Shown here: piece after piece, positions 1-6,066 of the stretch
Layout: the number at the start of each line of letters is the position of its first letter
Position numbering within the stretch: the stretch's first letter is position 1
From: an uncultured Acetatifactor sp.
GTDB lineage: Bacteria > Bacillota > Clostridia > Lachnospirales > Lachnospiraceae
NCBI GenBank assembly: GCA_947626405.1
Contig: CANQSE010000056.1
Span: forward strand, 1 to 9,972
Length of the DNA: 9,972 nt
Reading direction: 5' to 3'
Made by a program: the position numbers and the translations under genes
The notes under the pieces: model-generated
The model's database searches: none
What the model was told of the DNA's origin: nothing
Seen by the model: only the letters and a program-made list of their open reading frames with translations

Positions 1-69
1 GCCCGTAAATTTGTGCGGTTAGTCTTTCGACTGCTGAAAGACAATCGCCTATATCAGGCAGCGGAATAG
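1..69 (+). CDS. IS110-like transposase, C-terminal end only (cut by window edge)
   Basis: Frame 1 is open from the first base and ends at TAG (67-69), giving 22 residues that begin ARKFVRLVFRLLKDNRLYQ. From memory, an Arg-Lys-hydrophobic-Val-Arg-hydrophobic helix followed by LLKDNRLY resembles the extreme C-terminus of IS110/IS116-family transposases, after their Transposase_20 domain. These are RNA-guided recombinases that move circular IS intermediates. Only this tail is visible, so it cannot be told whether the gene upstream is intact. IS110 elements lack conventional terminal inverted repeats, so the right end cannot be placed; it would lie shortly after the stop. The identification is tentative because so few residues are present. 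Confidence 0.5.
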   Translation, partial: ARKFVRLVFRLLKDNRLYQAAE

Positions 70-91
70 TTATCTATTCCTGCTGATGAAT

Positions 92-122
92 GCCCTGCTT
101 CAAAAAGCAGATTCCGCAGGGC
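92..122. repeat. Inverted repeat between two transposase relics
   Basis: GCCCTGC (92-98) is exactly complementary to GCAGGGC (116-122). An alternative, mutually exclusive hairpin CTGCTT (95-100) / AAGCAG (105-110) has a 4-base loop. It lies 22 bases after the transposase stop and overlaps the 3' end of the minus-strand pseudogene. It could be a weak transcription terminator or part of an element end. No clear U-tract follows on either strand, so the function is uncertain. Confidence 0.35.
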
Positions 123-403
123 TTGTTAAGGTTACACTTTTTTCAGGCAGATGATATGAAAATAGCTTCAAAAATTTTTGATTTATACTTGACATATCAC
201 CGCTGGACTCCAGATTCCTGCACATCTCGTAAATTTCCTCATACATTTTTCGGAACATGGGATAGTTTTCCGATAACTTCAGGATCCATTCCGGTTCATC
301 CATGCAGAGAAACGTCAGCCAGGCTTCCAGGTGGTTCCTGATACCATTATTTTGGACGATTTCCTTTAAGATGTCAAGGGGGACGAAGACATATTCCTCC
401 AAC
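100..403 (-). pseudogene. PD-(D/E)XK nuclease-family transposase remnant (C-terminal part)
   Basis: Reading leftward from about 403 to the TGA at 100-102, the frame contains VFVPLDILKEIVQNNGIRNH, then an EAWLTFL segment, a DEPEWI segment and YEEIYEMCRN. From family knowledge this pattern (EAWL.FL, then a short loop with P-E, then a YEE.YE.CRN helix) matches the C-terminal helical region of PD-(D/E)XK nuclease-family transposases (Rpn/YhgA-like), abundant in Lachnospiraceae. The nuclease core with its catalytic D and ExK residues is missing. After CRNLE (about position 208) the sequence leaves the family and runs into unrelated residues, so both ends are degraded. The frame formally extends up to an ATG at 511-513, but that part does not look like the family and overlaps a better-supported small ORF in another frame. 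It is almost certainly non-functional mobile-element debris. Confidence 0.55.
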
Positions 404-412
404 AAAGCCCTC

Positions 413-499
413 CTACGTTTCCTCGAACAAATGCAGCAGTTCCTCCGGGGAATAAAGGGTGATTCTGAGGTATCCGTCGCGCTTGATAAGATTCTGCAT
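413..499 (-). CDS. 28-residue ORF with good RBS, possibly a gene-start fragment
   Basis: On the minus strand an ATG at 497-499 is preceded by GGGAGA (506-511) at a 6-base spacing. It opens MQNLIKRDGYLRITLYSPEE and ends after 28 codons at TAG (413-415). The RBS makes this start more credible than the out-of-frame ATG at 511-513. The GYLRI...YSPE pattern loosely recalls the start of sporulation protein YqfD-type sequences, but the match is short and I would not name it. It may be the intact 5' end of a gene whose remainder was lost or shifted when mobile elements inserted, or a real micro-ORF. Downstream on the same strand lies the PD-(D/E)XK relic in a different frame. Confidence 0.3.
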   Translation of the reverse strand: MQNLIKRDGYLRITLYSPEELLHLFEET

Positions 500-558
500 A
501 GCAATTCTCCCATTCTATAGACTGAAAAGTTATTGGCGTTATTCTCCCATATTAATTC

Positions 559-587
559 TTGTCATGATATGTAACATTATGTATAAT
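559..587 (+). promoter_or_regulatory. Sigma-A-type promoter of the SIR2-STAND gene
   Basis: TTGTCA (559-564) and a perfect TATAAT (582-587) are separated by 17 bases. Transcription would start near 594, leaving a leader of about 60 bases before the ATG at 657. The promoter lies outside the debris on its left, so the defence gene appears to be an independent single-gene transcription unit. Confidence 0.7.
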
Positions 588-610
588 TCATGTATGAGAA
601 ATTATTGCGA

Positions 611-635
611 TTGCACTTAACGGTAAAAAGTGCAA
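611..635 (+). promoter_or_regulatory. Perfect 8-bp leader hairpin or operator before the RBS
   Basis: TTGCACTT (611-618) and AAGTGCAA (628-635) are exact inverted repeats around a 9-base loop. The hairpin lies in the predicted 5' leader, starting about 17 bases after the likely transcription start and ending 9 bases before the Shine-Dalgarno at 645. It could be an operator, an mRNA stabilising stem or an attenuator. There is no long U-tract, so a simple terminator is less likely. Confidence 0.45.
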
Positions 636-644
636 GTTGTTTAC

Positions 645-650
645 GGAGGA
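645..650 (+). promoter_or_regulatory. RBS that fixes the start of the SIR2-STAND gene at 657
   Basis: GGAGGA (645-650) sits 6 bases before ATG 657-659. The same frame also opens at GTG 630, but that codon lies inside the leader hairpin and has no upstream Shine-Dalgarno, so 657 is preferred. Confidence 0.75.
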
Positions 651-656
651 TGTTTG

Positions 657-3600
657 ATGAAACGGAACCTGGCTGAAAATATGGAGTTTTTAAAAGCAAT
701 TCAAAAAGAAGAAATGGTATATCTTTTTGGCGCCGGTATCTCTATGGCGCTGACGGACAATAAATCCTGCGGATGGCGGAAGTGGCTTGAAAACGGCACT
801 TTTTATATGAAGAATTTGTCAGAAGCGAAGAATTTGAGAGATTCCCTTAATTCTGACAGTACCTCCGGCAATCTGGTCAGGGCAGCCGGGAAATTGTTAA
901 GGGAGACAAGAGCAGACGGCACCTACCATGACTGGATGAAAGCTTCTTTTGAAACGACGCCTGTAACAAATCTTTCCCTTGCAGCGATTCTGAGGAAGCT
1001 GCTTATTCCTCAGGATGTATTTGTGACTACAAACTATGATCTGCTGCTGGAACAGGCAACAGGGCTTAAAACGCTTACCTACGAAGATCCGGACAAAGCT
1101 TTTCAAATGTTGGACAGGAAGAAAAGTGAATCTGTGATACATATTCACGGTGTCTATGACCCGGCTCACGACCTGGATAATATAGTTGCCGACAAAGAGC
1201 AGTATGATGCTGTTCTTTCAGATAAAGGCGCGCAGTTCATTCAGCATGTTCTGGGAACAAGGACGCTGATATTTGTAGGCTGCGCTCAGACGGCAGACGA
1301 CGACAATATATCTCAGTTTCTGGAATTTGCGAAAAAGTATCTGAAAATGGACAGGACTTATTATTTTTTGCACAGGAATGGAGAAATTTTGGAAGGGCTG
1401 CCCGATAATGTGGTTCTCATTCCCTACGGGGACGAATATGAAGATCTGCAGCCGTTTCTGGAAGATATGGCGTGGGAAAGGTTAAAGAGCCTTATGGAGA
1501 AAAATCCTCTGATCGGAAGGACGGCATATTCCCCAAAAGACGGAATGACAGATAAATTTCAAAAGTATCATTATTCACAGGAGAGTATTCCGTTTTGCGG
1601 ACGTAAAAAAGAGCTGGATCAGCTCCGTTCGTTTGTAAATTCAGACAGGGATTTTTGCTGGTGGGCGGTAACAGGTCAAGCCGGATCCGGAAAAAGCCGG
1701 CTTGCATTTGAGATGTTGAAGACTCTGCCGGTGCCGTGGTTTGGTTTTTTTATAAACGACGAAATAGCCATTAAGGATATCGATAATTTCCGTCCTTTTT
1801 CAGATACGGTTATTATCATTGACTATGTGAGCGGGAGAGAAGTGTTTGTGGCCGGCTTGTTGAAAAAGCTGCAGGAAAAGTATGAGACTGTTTCGTTTCG
1901 GCTGCGAATCCTTCTTATCGAGCGTGAAAACAACAGAAAGACCGGGTCGTGGTATGCGAGGCTTGTGCAGCGGTTCGGAAAGTATGACAATATAACGGCC
2001 GGTGAATATTGTACGGAATTTCTGAATCTGGAAGATCTTGACGACGATTCTGTTTTGAAGCTTATAGACGAGGTGTGCCGGTCGGAAGGGTTAAAAAGCG
2101 ATCCGGACAGGGACATGGTTTTGATGAATGTGTACAGAGATAAGCATGAGAAACTCAGATTCAGACCATTATTTATACAGCTTTTTGTGGAGGCATGGAT
2201 TGCAAACGATTTTTCGTTTCCGAGATACGACAGCTTTGAGGAAATACTTAAGCTGGTATTGGCAAAAGAGCAGGAAAAGTGGCTCGCGGTTCTGGATAAC
2301 GATCAGAAGGTCTGCAACGCGTTTATCCACTTGTTGCTGAGGAGCAATATTGAAAGCCTGAGGACGGACAACATTCCGGAGTTTTATCAAAAGGATTGGG
2401 AGATCGTAAGCAATTATATTTCCGAGCATTCTTTTCCTGGCAGGCAAAGGGAGGAAGAAAGCGTTTCTATCATAAATGCGGTCTGTCATAACATTGACAG
2501 TGAGCATTACGTGATCGCGCCGCTGTTTCCGGACATTATAAAAGAATTTATGTTTTTCTATTATATGGAAACTGAAAGACTGAGCGCCGTCATGAAGGAG
2601 ATCTGGGAAAACGCAGCGCATAATTTTTCTGTGTTTATTGCCAGATGTATGACGGATTTTCCGGAGAATGAATTTTACAGGAAGGCGTTGAATGATTACA
2701 GCAGATCCACACGTGATGCAAAGATCCTGGCAGGAAGATTGGAACTGCTGCGTCAAAAAAAGCTTGGGCTCAATGATGATCCGTCGGTATTGTTTGGAAT
2801 TATAGAAAATGAGCATGAGTTTTGGAAATCTATAGTTGTTGACGAGGCGGATGAAGATTATGAAATCCTCAGCCTGCTTAAGGTGTCAGGGTTAAATTAT
2901 GTTGCGAGAGCTTACGGGGGATGGGCTCTGTACGATGTGTCCGACATGATGGGAGCCATAGAAGAATCTCTTGGGGTGCCAGGCACAAAAGCCACGGATC
3001 TGATGAAGCAGTTTTTCCTTCAGGAGCATATTGCTGATTTGTACAAGGCATCTTTTATTGAGGAAGCTGCGTATTTAAGGGAAAAACTGAATGTTCTTAT
3101 CGACGAAGGATCTGAGGAATCAAAATGGGACACACTGCTCCGTATGCAGAATATGAATGCTGAAATGATGGAAAAAATTCTGAACGGCGATTTCAAGGGA
3201 GCGTATAAGGTCCTTCAGAATATGGAAAAACGATGCAGCAAAAAAGACGAAGATTCTGTGAGGATGCTTGCGCATTCCTGTTTCAATCTGGATCACCTTG
3301 CGTTTGCTCTCGGCGAGCCGGCGTATGTGGGAAAAGGGTATGATATCGCGAGAAAGCTGGAACTGTTATATATGGACAGCCCGATAATACGCGCCAGAAC
3401 GCTGGGATGTCAGGCAGTGGTTTTGCAGAAGGAGTTTTTGTGCGATGGGATCAGCAGAGAAATTTTTGCAGAAAAGCTGAATGATCTGGAAGTAAAGCTT
3501 CATACTATGCAATTCGGAGCCGATCAAATGCTCAATGAGGCCCTGGAAATGACGTGGGGCCAATTGAAGATGCTGAAGCTTAATTTGATCGGTGAAGACG

Positions 3601-4088
3601 CCGCAGAGCTGCAAAAGCTTATATCCGAAGCTGATGCTGTTTTAAAAGACAATCCTGAGCTGGAGTCTGTGGCGGCTACAATGATAACCGCGACACGTGT
3701 GCTGCATAAAAACGTGCTGAAGGATAAGATTTCACACAGTGAAACAGAAGCGCTTTTCAAATTTGTGGAATTAAATAATTCCTCCGCGGTACTGAGAAAT
3801 GCTTTTTTTGAAATGCTGTCGGATTCGGAGGACGCGGATAAAAGAGAAAACTATATGACTGAAAGGGTTGTATTTGGCGCAAGACAGGACGCACGGTATA
3901 ATCCGTTAATGGGGAGTGGAATTTCGGAGATCGATGAGGAAGCCGACTTCTTGCGGCAGCCGGCGGCAGGCTTAAGAGCAGAGCCATATATAAGACCCCG
4001 TAAAAAAATCGGAGCGAACGATCCGTGTCCGTGCGGCAGCGGCAGAAAATTTAAAAAATGCTGCAGGGGTAACGGCAAATATGACTGA
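657..4088 (+). CDS. SIR2-STAND antiviral defence protein with C-terminal SEC-C motif
   Basis: Product is 1143 residues. Residues ~10-275 form a SIR2-like domain (SIR2_2 type): GAGIS 25-29, TTNYD 124-128, HIHG 162-165, FVGC 206-209. Asn126 and His164 are the expected NADase residues. A linker leads to FCGRKKEL (313-320), the entry motif of STAND/AAA-like NTPases, then Walker A GQAGSGKS (340-347) and Walker B-like TVIIIDYV (384-391, Asp389). RILLIERE (417-424) and GSW (430-432) fit a sensor-1-like strand. Residues ~450-1090 are mostly helical, perhaps TPR-like, and would be the ligand sensor. The end, CPCGSGRKFKKCC (1124-1136), is a canonical SEC-C zinc motif. By analogy to Avs-type and other SIR2 effectors, recognition of a phage component would drive oligomerisation and NAD+ depletion, stopping phage growth. 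It has its own promoter and no co-oriented partner nearby. Family function is known; trigger and activity here are inferred. No frameshift or lost motif is seen. Confidence 0.85.
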   Translation: MKRNLAENMEFLKAIQKEEMVYLFGAGISMALTDNKSCGWRKWLENGTFYMKNLSEAKNLRDSLNSDSTSGNLVRAAGKLLRETRADGTYHDWMKASFETTPVTNLSLAAILRKLLIPQDVFVTTNYDLLLEQATGLKTLTYEDPDKAFQMLDRKKSESVIHIHGVYDPAHDLDNIVADKEQYDAVLSDKGAQFIQHVLGTRTLIFVGCAQTADDDNISQFLEFAKKYLKMDRTYYFLHRNGEILEGLPDNVVLIPYGDEYEDLQPFLEDMAWERLKSLMEKNPLIGRTAYSPKDGMTDKFQKYHYSQESIPFCGRKKELDQLRSFVNSDRDFCWWAVTGQAGSGKSRLAFEMLKTLPVPWFGFFINDEIAIKDIDNFRPFSDTVIIIDYVSGREVFVAGLLKKLQEKYETVSFRLRILLIERENNRKTGSWYARLVQRFGKYDNITAGEYCTEFLNLEDLDDDSVLKLIDEVCRSEGLKSDPDRDMVLMNVYRDKHEKLRFRPLFIQLFVEAWIANDFSFPRYDSFEEILKLVLAKEQEKWLAVLDNDQKVCNAFIHLLLRSNIESLRTDNIPEFYQKDWEIVSNYISEHSFPGRQREEESVSIINAVCHNIDSEHYVIAPLFPDIIKEFMFFYYMETERLSAVMKEIWENAAHNFSVFIARCMTDFPENEFYRKALNDYSRSTRDAKILAGRLELLRQKKLGLNDDPSVLFGIIENEHEFWKSIVVDEADEDYEILSLLKVSGLNYVARAYGGWALYDVSDMMGAIEESLGVPGTKATDLMKQFFLQEHIADLYKASFIEEAAYLREKLNVLIDEGSEESKWDTLLRMQNMNAEMMEKILNGDFKGAYKVLQNMEKRCSKKDEDSVRMLAHSCFNLDHLAFALGEPAYVGKGYDIARKLELLYMDSPIIRARTLGCQAVVLQKEFLCDGISREIFAEKLNDLEVKLHTMQFGADQMLNEALEMTWGQLKMLKLNLIGEDAAELQKLISEADAVLKDNPELESVAATMITATRVLHKNVLKDKISHSETEALFKFVELNNSSAVLRNAFFEMLSDSEDADKRENYMTERVVFGARQDARYNPLMGSGISEIDEEADFLRQPAAGLRAEPYIRPRKKIGANDPCPCGSGRKFKKCCRGNGKYD

Positions 4089-4152
4089 CGGCAGCCAGCC
4101 GGAAGGTTCATTTCCTGAATCTTATTCTGTGATTCAACGTTCGGGTTTTCCT

Positions 4153-4244
4153 GCAGAAAAGTAAATGCCGCTTGCGCGTCGTATTACACCTGAAATCCAC
4201 CGCTTGAAAAGTAAATGCCGCTTACGCGGCGCTTCCTTTTCTGC
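4153..4244. repeat. Small palindromic intergenic element with internal direct repeat
   Basis: GCAGAAAAG (4153-4161) and CTTTTCTGC (4236-4244) are 9-bp perfect inverted repeats bounding 92 bases. Inside, GAAAAGTAAATGCCGCTT occurs twice (4156-4173 and 4206-4223), exactly 50 bases apart. The second copy also folds: GAAAAG/CTTTTC outside and GCCGC (4217-4221) / GCGGC (4226-4230) around a TTAC loop. It may be a REP- or MITE-like element, or serve as a terminator for the defence gene that ends 64 bases upstream. Confidence 0.5.
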
Positions 4245-4279
4245 GCTTGTGGCAAAATACAAAATTTTACATCTTGGTC

Positions 4280-4308
4280 TTGACAGGAGCAGATCGGAGC
4301 GTTACAAT
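4280..4308 (+). promoter_or_regulatory. Near-consensus promoter left from cysK
   Basis: A perfect TTGACA (4280-4285), a 17-base spacer and TACAAT (4303-4308) form one of the strongest promoter matches in the window. It points into the cysteine synthase relic, so it is read as the original cysK promoter. It now appears to drive no intact gene. Confidence 0.65.
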
Positions 4309-4327
4309 GCCTATATAACCTATAGGC
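4309..4327 (+). promoter_or_regulatory. Palindromic operator just after the cysK-relic promoter
   Basis: GCCTATA (4309-4315) and TATAGGC (4321-4327) are a perfect 7-bp inverted repeat with a 5-base spacer, starting one base after the -10. It also contains the 8-bp palindrome CCTATAGG (4319-4326). Placement over the transcription start fits a repressor site. The nearest candidate regulator is the Rrf2 protein encoded at 4486-4923; that assignment is inferred. Confidence 0.5.
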
Positions 4328-4341
4328 TTAATAAACAATAA

Positions 4342-4449
4342 GGTCTGTTAAAACCCGGCGGGACGATTGTCGAGGGTACGGCGGGCAATATTGTTATTGT
4401 CCTGCCTGACCGCGGTGATCGCTATTTCAGCAAACATCTCTACGAGTGA
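4342..4449 (+). pseudogene. cysK: Cysteine synthase A relic with large internal deletion
   Basis: The frame after TAA (4339-4341) reads GLLKPGGTIVEGTAGN, then directly IVIVLPDRGDRYFSKHLYE, and stops at TGA (4447-4449). In cysteine synthases (PLP enzymes that make cysteine from O-acetylserine and sulfide) the first block is the substrate/PLP loop near residues 60-75 and the second is the last ~20 residues. Here they are fused, so some 200 residues between them are gone, including most of the fold. The N-terminal ~60 residues with the PLP lysine are also missing: no start codon or family sequence lies between the promoter at 4280-4308 and the relic. The gene is therefore dead. It converges with the rrf2 gene 36 bases downstream. 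Rrf2/CymR regulators and cysK are functionally linked in Bacillota, so this is likely an ancestral neighbour rather than random debris. Confidence 0.7.
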
Positions 4450-4485
4450 AAACAGCGGCCTTTTTCGTCATCGGACACTGTATGT

Positions 4486-4923
4486 TCAAATCATATAATT
4501 GTCAATGTCTCGTGCGTCCTTCTGGTCGATAATATCCTGCAGGGTAATTCCGTCAAGATATTCGTTTATCACTCTGTACAATCCCTGCCATACGGGAAGC
4601 GTCGGACATTCGGCGCTGCGTTTACATTCTTCGGGATTTTTTCCGGCACACGCTACCGGAGCAAAATCACCCTCTGTCAATCTCAGGATCTCGCCCACCG
4701 TATAATTGCCGGGATCTTTGACAAGCATATATCCGCCCTGGTTTCCGCGGTTTGTGCGCAGCAGGTCGGATCTGTTTAAGACAGGTACAATCTGCTCAAG
4801 ATATTTCTTTGAAATCTCCTGACGTCTGGCAATGTCTTTTAATGCAATATATCCGTCTTCCCGATGCTCGGCGAGATCAATAAGCATCCGCAGGGCATAC
4901 CGCCCCTTTGTTGATATTTTCAT
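4486..4923 (-). CDS. Rrf2-family regulator (IscR/CymR-like) with three cysteines
   Basis: Product is 145 residues, the usual Rrf2 length. It opens MKISTKGRYALRMLIDLAEH, the family signature, followed by a winged helix-turn-helix (about residues 25-65, with EISKKYLEQIV as recognition region and the wing at RGNQGGY 59-65). Cys92, Cys100 and Cys106 give C-x7-C-x5-C, close to the C-x5-C-x5-C Fe-S ligands of IscR; B. subtilis CymR, as I recall, lacks this set. A [2Fe-2S] cluster or thiol sensing is therefore plausible. The start at 4923 has AAAGGAG (4934-4940, reverse strand) at a 10-base spacing. The gene is divergent from lysR and convergent with the cysK relic, so it probably controls sulfur or Fe-S metabolism. 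CymR-like versus IscR-like cannot be settled from the sequence. Confidence 0.85.
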   Translation of the reverse strand: MKISTKGRYALRMLIDLAEHREDGYIALKDIARRQEISKKYLEQIVPVLNRSDLLRTNRGNQGGYMLVKDPGNYTVGEILRLTEGDFAPVACAGKNPEECKRSAECPTLPVWQGLYRVINEYLDGITLQDIIDQKDARDIDNYMI

Positions 4924-4950
4924 ATGGAAAGGCTCCTTTTTTATTGTATG

Positions 4951-4983
4951 CCTAATAATAACATATATTTAATAGGTTTTCAA
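4951..4983 (-). promoter_or_regulatory. rrf2 promoter overlapped by an imperfect CCTAT palindrome
   Basis: On the minus strand TTGAAA (-35; 4978-4983) and TATTAT (-10; 4955-4960) have a 17-base spacer. CCTAAT (4951-4956) and AATAGG (4971-4976) form an imperfect inverted repeat (5 of 6 pairs) covering the spacer and -10. A regulator bound there would block RNA polymerase, which fits autoregulation by the Rrf2 protein. Confidence 0.6.
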
Positions 4984-5020
4984 GAGTTATGCCATAAAAC
5001 CCTTATTTTTCACCAATGTA

Positions 5021-5049
5021 TTGACTTTAAAATTATGATATGATATAGT
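5021..5049 (+). promoter_or_regulatory. lysR promoter with extended -10
   Basis: TTGACT (5021-5026), a 17-base spacer and TATAGT (5044-5049) preceded by TG one base before the hexamer. Transcription would start around 5056, about 45 bases before the preferred ATG at 5100. Confidence 0.65.
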
Positions 5050-5059
5050 TTGCACATAA

Positions 5060-5071
5060 AACCTATAAGTT
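5060..5071 (+). promoter_or_regulatory. Operator-like imperfect palindrome near the lysR transcription start
   Basis: AACCTATAAGTT (5060-5071) is palindromic at 10 of 12 positions. It shares AACCTATA with the palindrome after the cysK-relic promoter (AACCTATAGG, 4317-4326) and resembles the AACCTATT arm at the rrf2 promoter. The shared placement suggests one regulator. Confidence 0.4.
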
Positions 5072-5099
5072 AAGTATGAAAAGAAAAGGACACAAGGCC

Positions 5100-6020
5100 A
5101 TGACTTTGCAGCAAATCCGTTACGCCATCACGATTGCCGAAAGCGGCTCGCTAAACAAGGCTGCCGAAATTTTATATATAGCGCAGCCTTCTCTTACCAG
5201 CTCCATGCAGGAGCTTGAAAGGGAACTCGGGATTACGATTTTTAATCGAAGCGGCAGGGGCGTTACGCTGACGGCAGACGGCATAGAATTTATACAATAT
5301 GCAAAGCAGATTTACAGTCAGTATGAAAATCTTGTTGAAAAATATGAGAATCCCAAAAAGCTTAAGAAGAAATTCGGAGTATCCACGCAGCACTATTCTT
5401 TTGCCGTAAAAGCATTTGTTGAGCTGGTAAAATCATTTGATACCTCATGTTATGAATTTGCCGTTCGTGAAACAAAGACAAAAGATGTTATAAACGATGT
5501 CGCGTCCATGAAAAGTGAGATCGGCATTTTGTATCTCAGCGATTTTAACCGTGCTGCAATCAATAAAATTTTGCGCACCGCGGGACTTGAATTTCATCAT
5601 TTGATCAACTGCAGCGCTTATGTATATTTATGGTCCGGGCATCCGCTTTCAAAAAAGAAATCAATTCGTTTTGAGGAGCTTGCGGATTACCCCTGCCTTT
5701 CTTTTGAGCAGGGAGATACAAGCTCGTTCTATTTTGCGGAAGAAATTCTAAGCACAAGCGAATATCTCCGCACAATTAAGGCAAACGACCGGGCAACGAT
5801 GTTAAATCTTATGATCGGCCTTAACGGATATACGCTTTGCTCCGGTATTATCTGCGAGGAACTAAACGGCGACGATTATATTGCCGTGCCGTTTGAAGCC
5901 GATTCCGTAGAAGAAAGCAGTGTGATGGAGATAGGGTACATTACCAGGAAAGACTCCTTGCTGAGCAATATCGCTCAGAAGTATATAGAGGAAATAAAAA
6001 GATATTTGCAAATTACATAA
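5100..6020 (+). CDS. LysR-family transcriptional regulator of the adjacent methionine-importer operon
   Basis: The product is 306 residues from ATG 5100, a normal LysR length. The N-terminus MTLQQIRYAITIAESGSLNK followed by AAEILYIAQPSLTSSMQELE is the classic LysR winged helix-turn-helix (residues 1-60, ending FNRSGRGVTLTADG). Residues ~92-300 form the two-lobed effector domain. An in-frame ATG at 5076 exists but has no Shine-Dalgarno and would add eight basic residues ahead of the conserved LysR start; AAAGGA (5085-5090) lies 9 bases before 5100, so 5100 is chosen. The gene sits 131 bases upstream of metN on the same strand with no terminator visible between, so it may be partly co-transcribed. 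LysR proteins often activate neighbouring transport operons in response to a pathway metabolite; here a sulfur amino acid or O-acetylserine-type ligand is plausible but inferred. Confidence 0.88.
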   Translation: MTLQQIRYAITIAESGSLNKAAEILYIAQPSLTSSMQELERELGITIFNRSGRGVTLTADGIEFIQYAKQIYSQYENLVEKYENPKKLKKKFGVSTQHYSFAVKAFVELVKSFDTSCYEFAVRETKTKDVINDVASMKSEIGILYLSDFNRAAINKILRTAGLEFHHLINCSAYVYLWSGHPLSKKKSIRFEELADYPCLSFEQGDTSSFYFAEEILSTSEYLRTIKANDRATMLNLMIGLNGYTLCSGIICEELNGDDYIAVPFEADSVEESSVMEIGYITRKDSLLSNIAQKYIEEIKRYLQIT

Positions 6021-6046
6021 CATAATGCAAACGTATATAATGCAAA
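6005..6046 (+). promoter_or_regulatory. TGCAAA half-site cluster upstream of metN
   Basis: TTTGCA (6005-6010) is followed by TGCAAA at 6026-6031 and 6041-6046. The last two lie in a 12-bp direct repeat, ATAATGCAAACG (6022-6033 and 6037-6048), offset by 15 bases. The cluster starts in the last codons of lysR and lies upstream of the putative met promoter, a reasonable position for a LysR activator. Binding is inferred. Confidence 0.4.
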
Positions 6047-6066
6047 CGGGAGTTATAGTCTGTTCC

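Noticed and set aside
630..656. Alternative GTG start adding nine residues to the SIR2-STAND protein
   Set aside because: GTG 630 lies inside the leader hairpin and has no Shine-Dalgarno, while ATG 657 has GGAGGA at an ideal distance.
2169..2816. 215-codon minus-strand open frame inside the SIR2-STAND gene
   Set aside because: It is fully contained in a well-supported coding region, shows no recognisable domain and has no credible RBS or promoter; treated as a frame shadow.
4116..4136. TGAATC/GATTCA inverted repeat after the SIR2-STAND stop as a terminator
   Set aside because: A 6-bp AT-rich stem with a 9-base loop and no following U-tract is too weak to call as an intrinsic terminator.
4153..4244. 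Possible CRISPR-like array from the spaced direct repeats
   Set aside because: There are only two repeat copies, one carries extra inverted-repeat structure, and no cas gene is present.
4452..4470. AGCGGCC followed by TTTTT as a terminator between the cysK relic and rrf2
   Set aside because: The T-run is there, but no matching stem arm could be found on either side.
5076..5099. Alternative ATG start for the LysR gene
   Set aside because: No Shine-Dalgarno precedes 5076, and the extra residues are not part of the conserved LysR N-terminus; AAAGGA precedes 5100.
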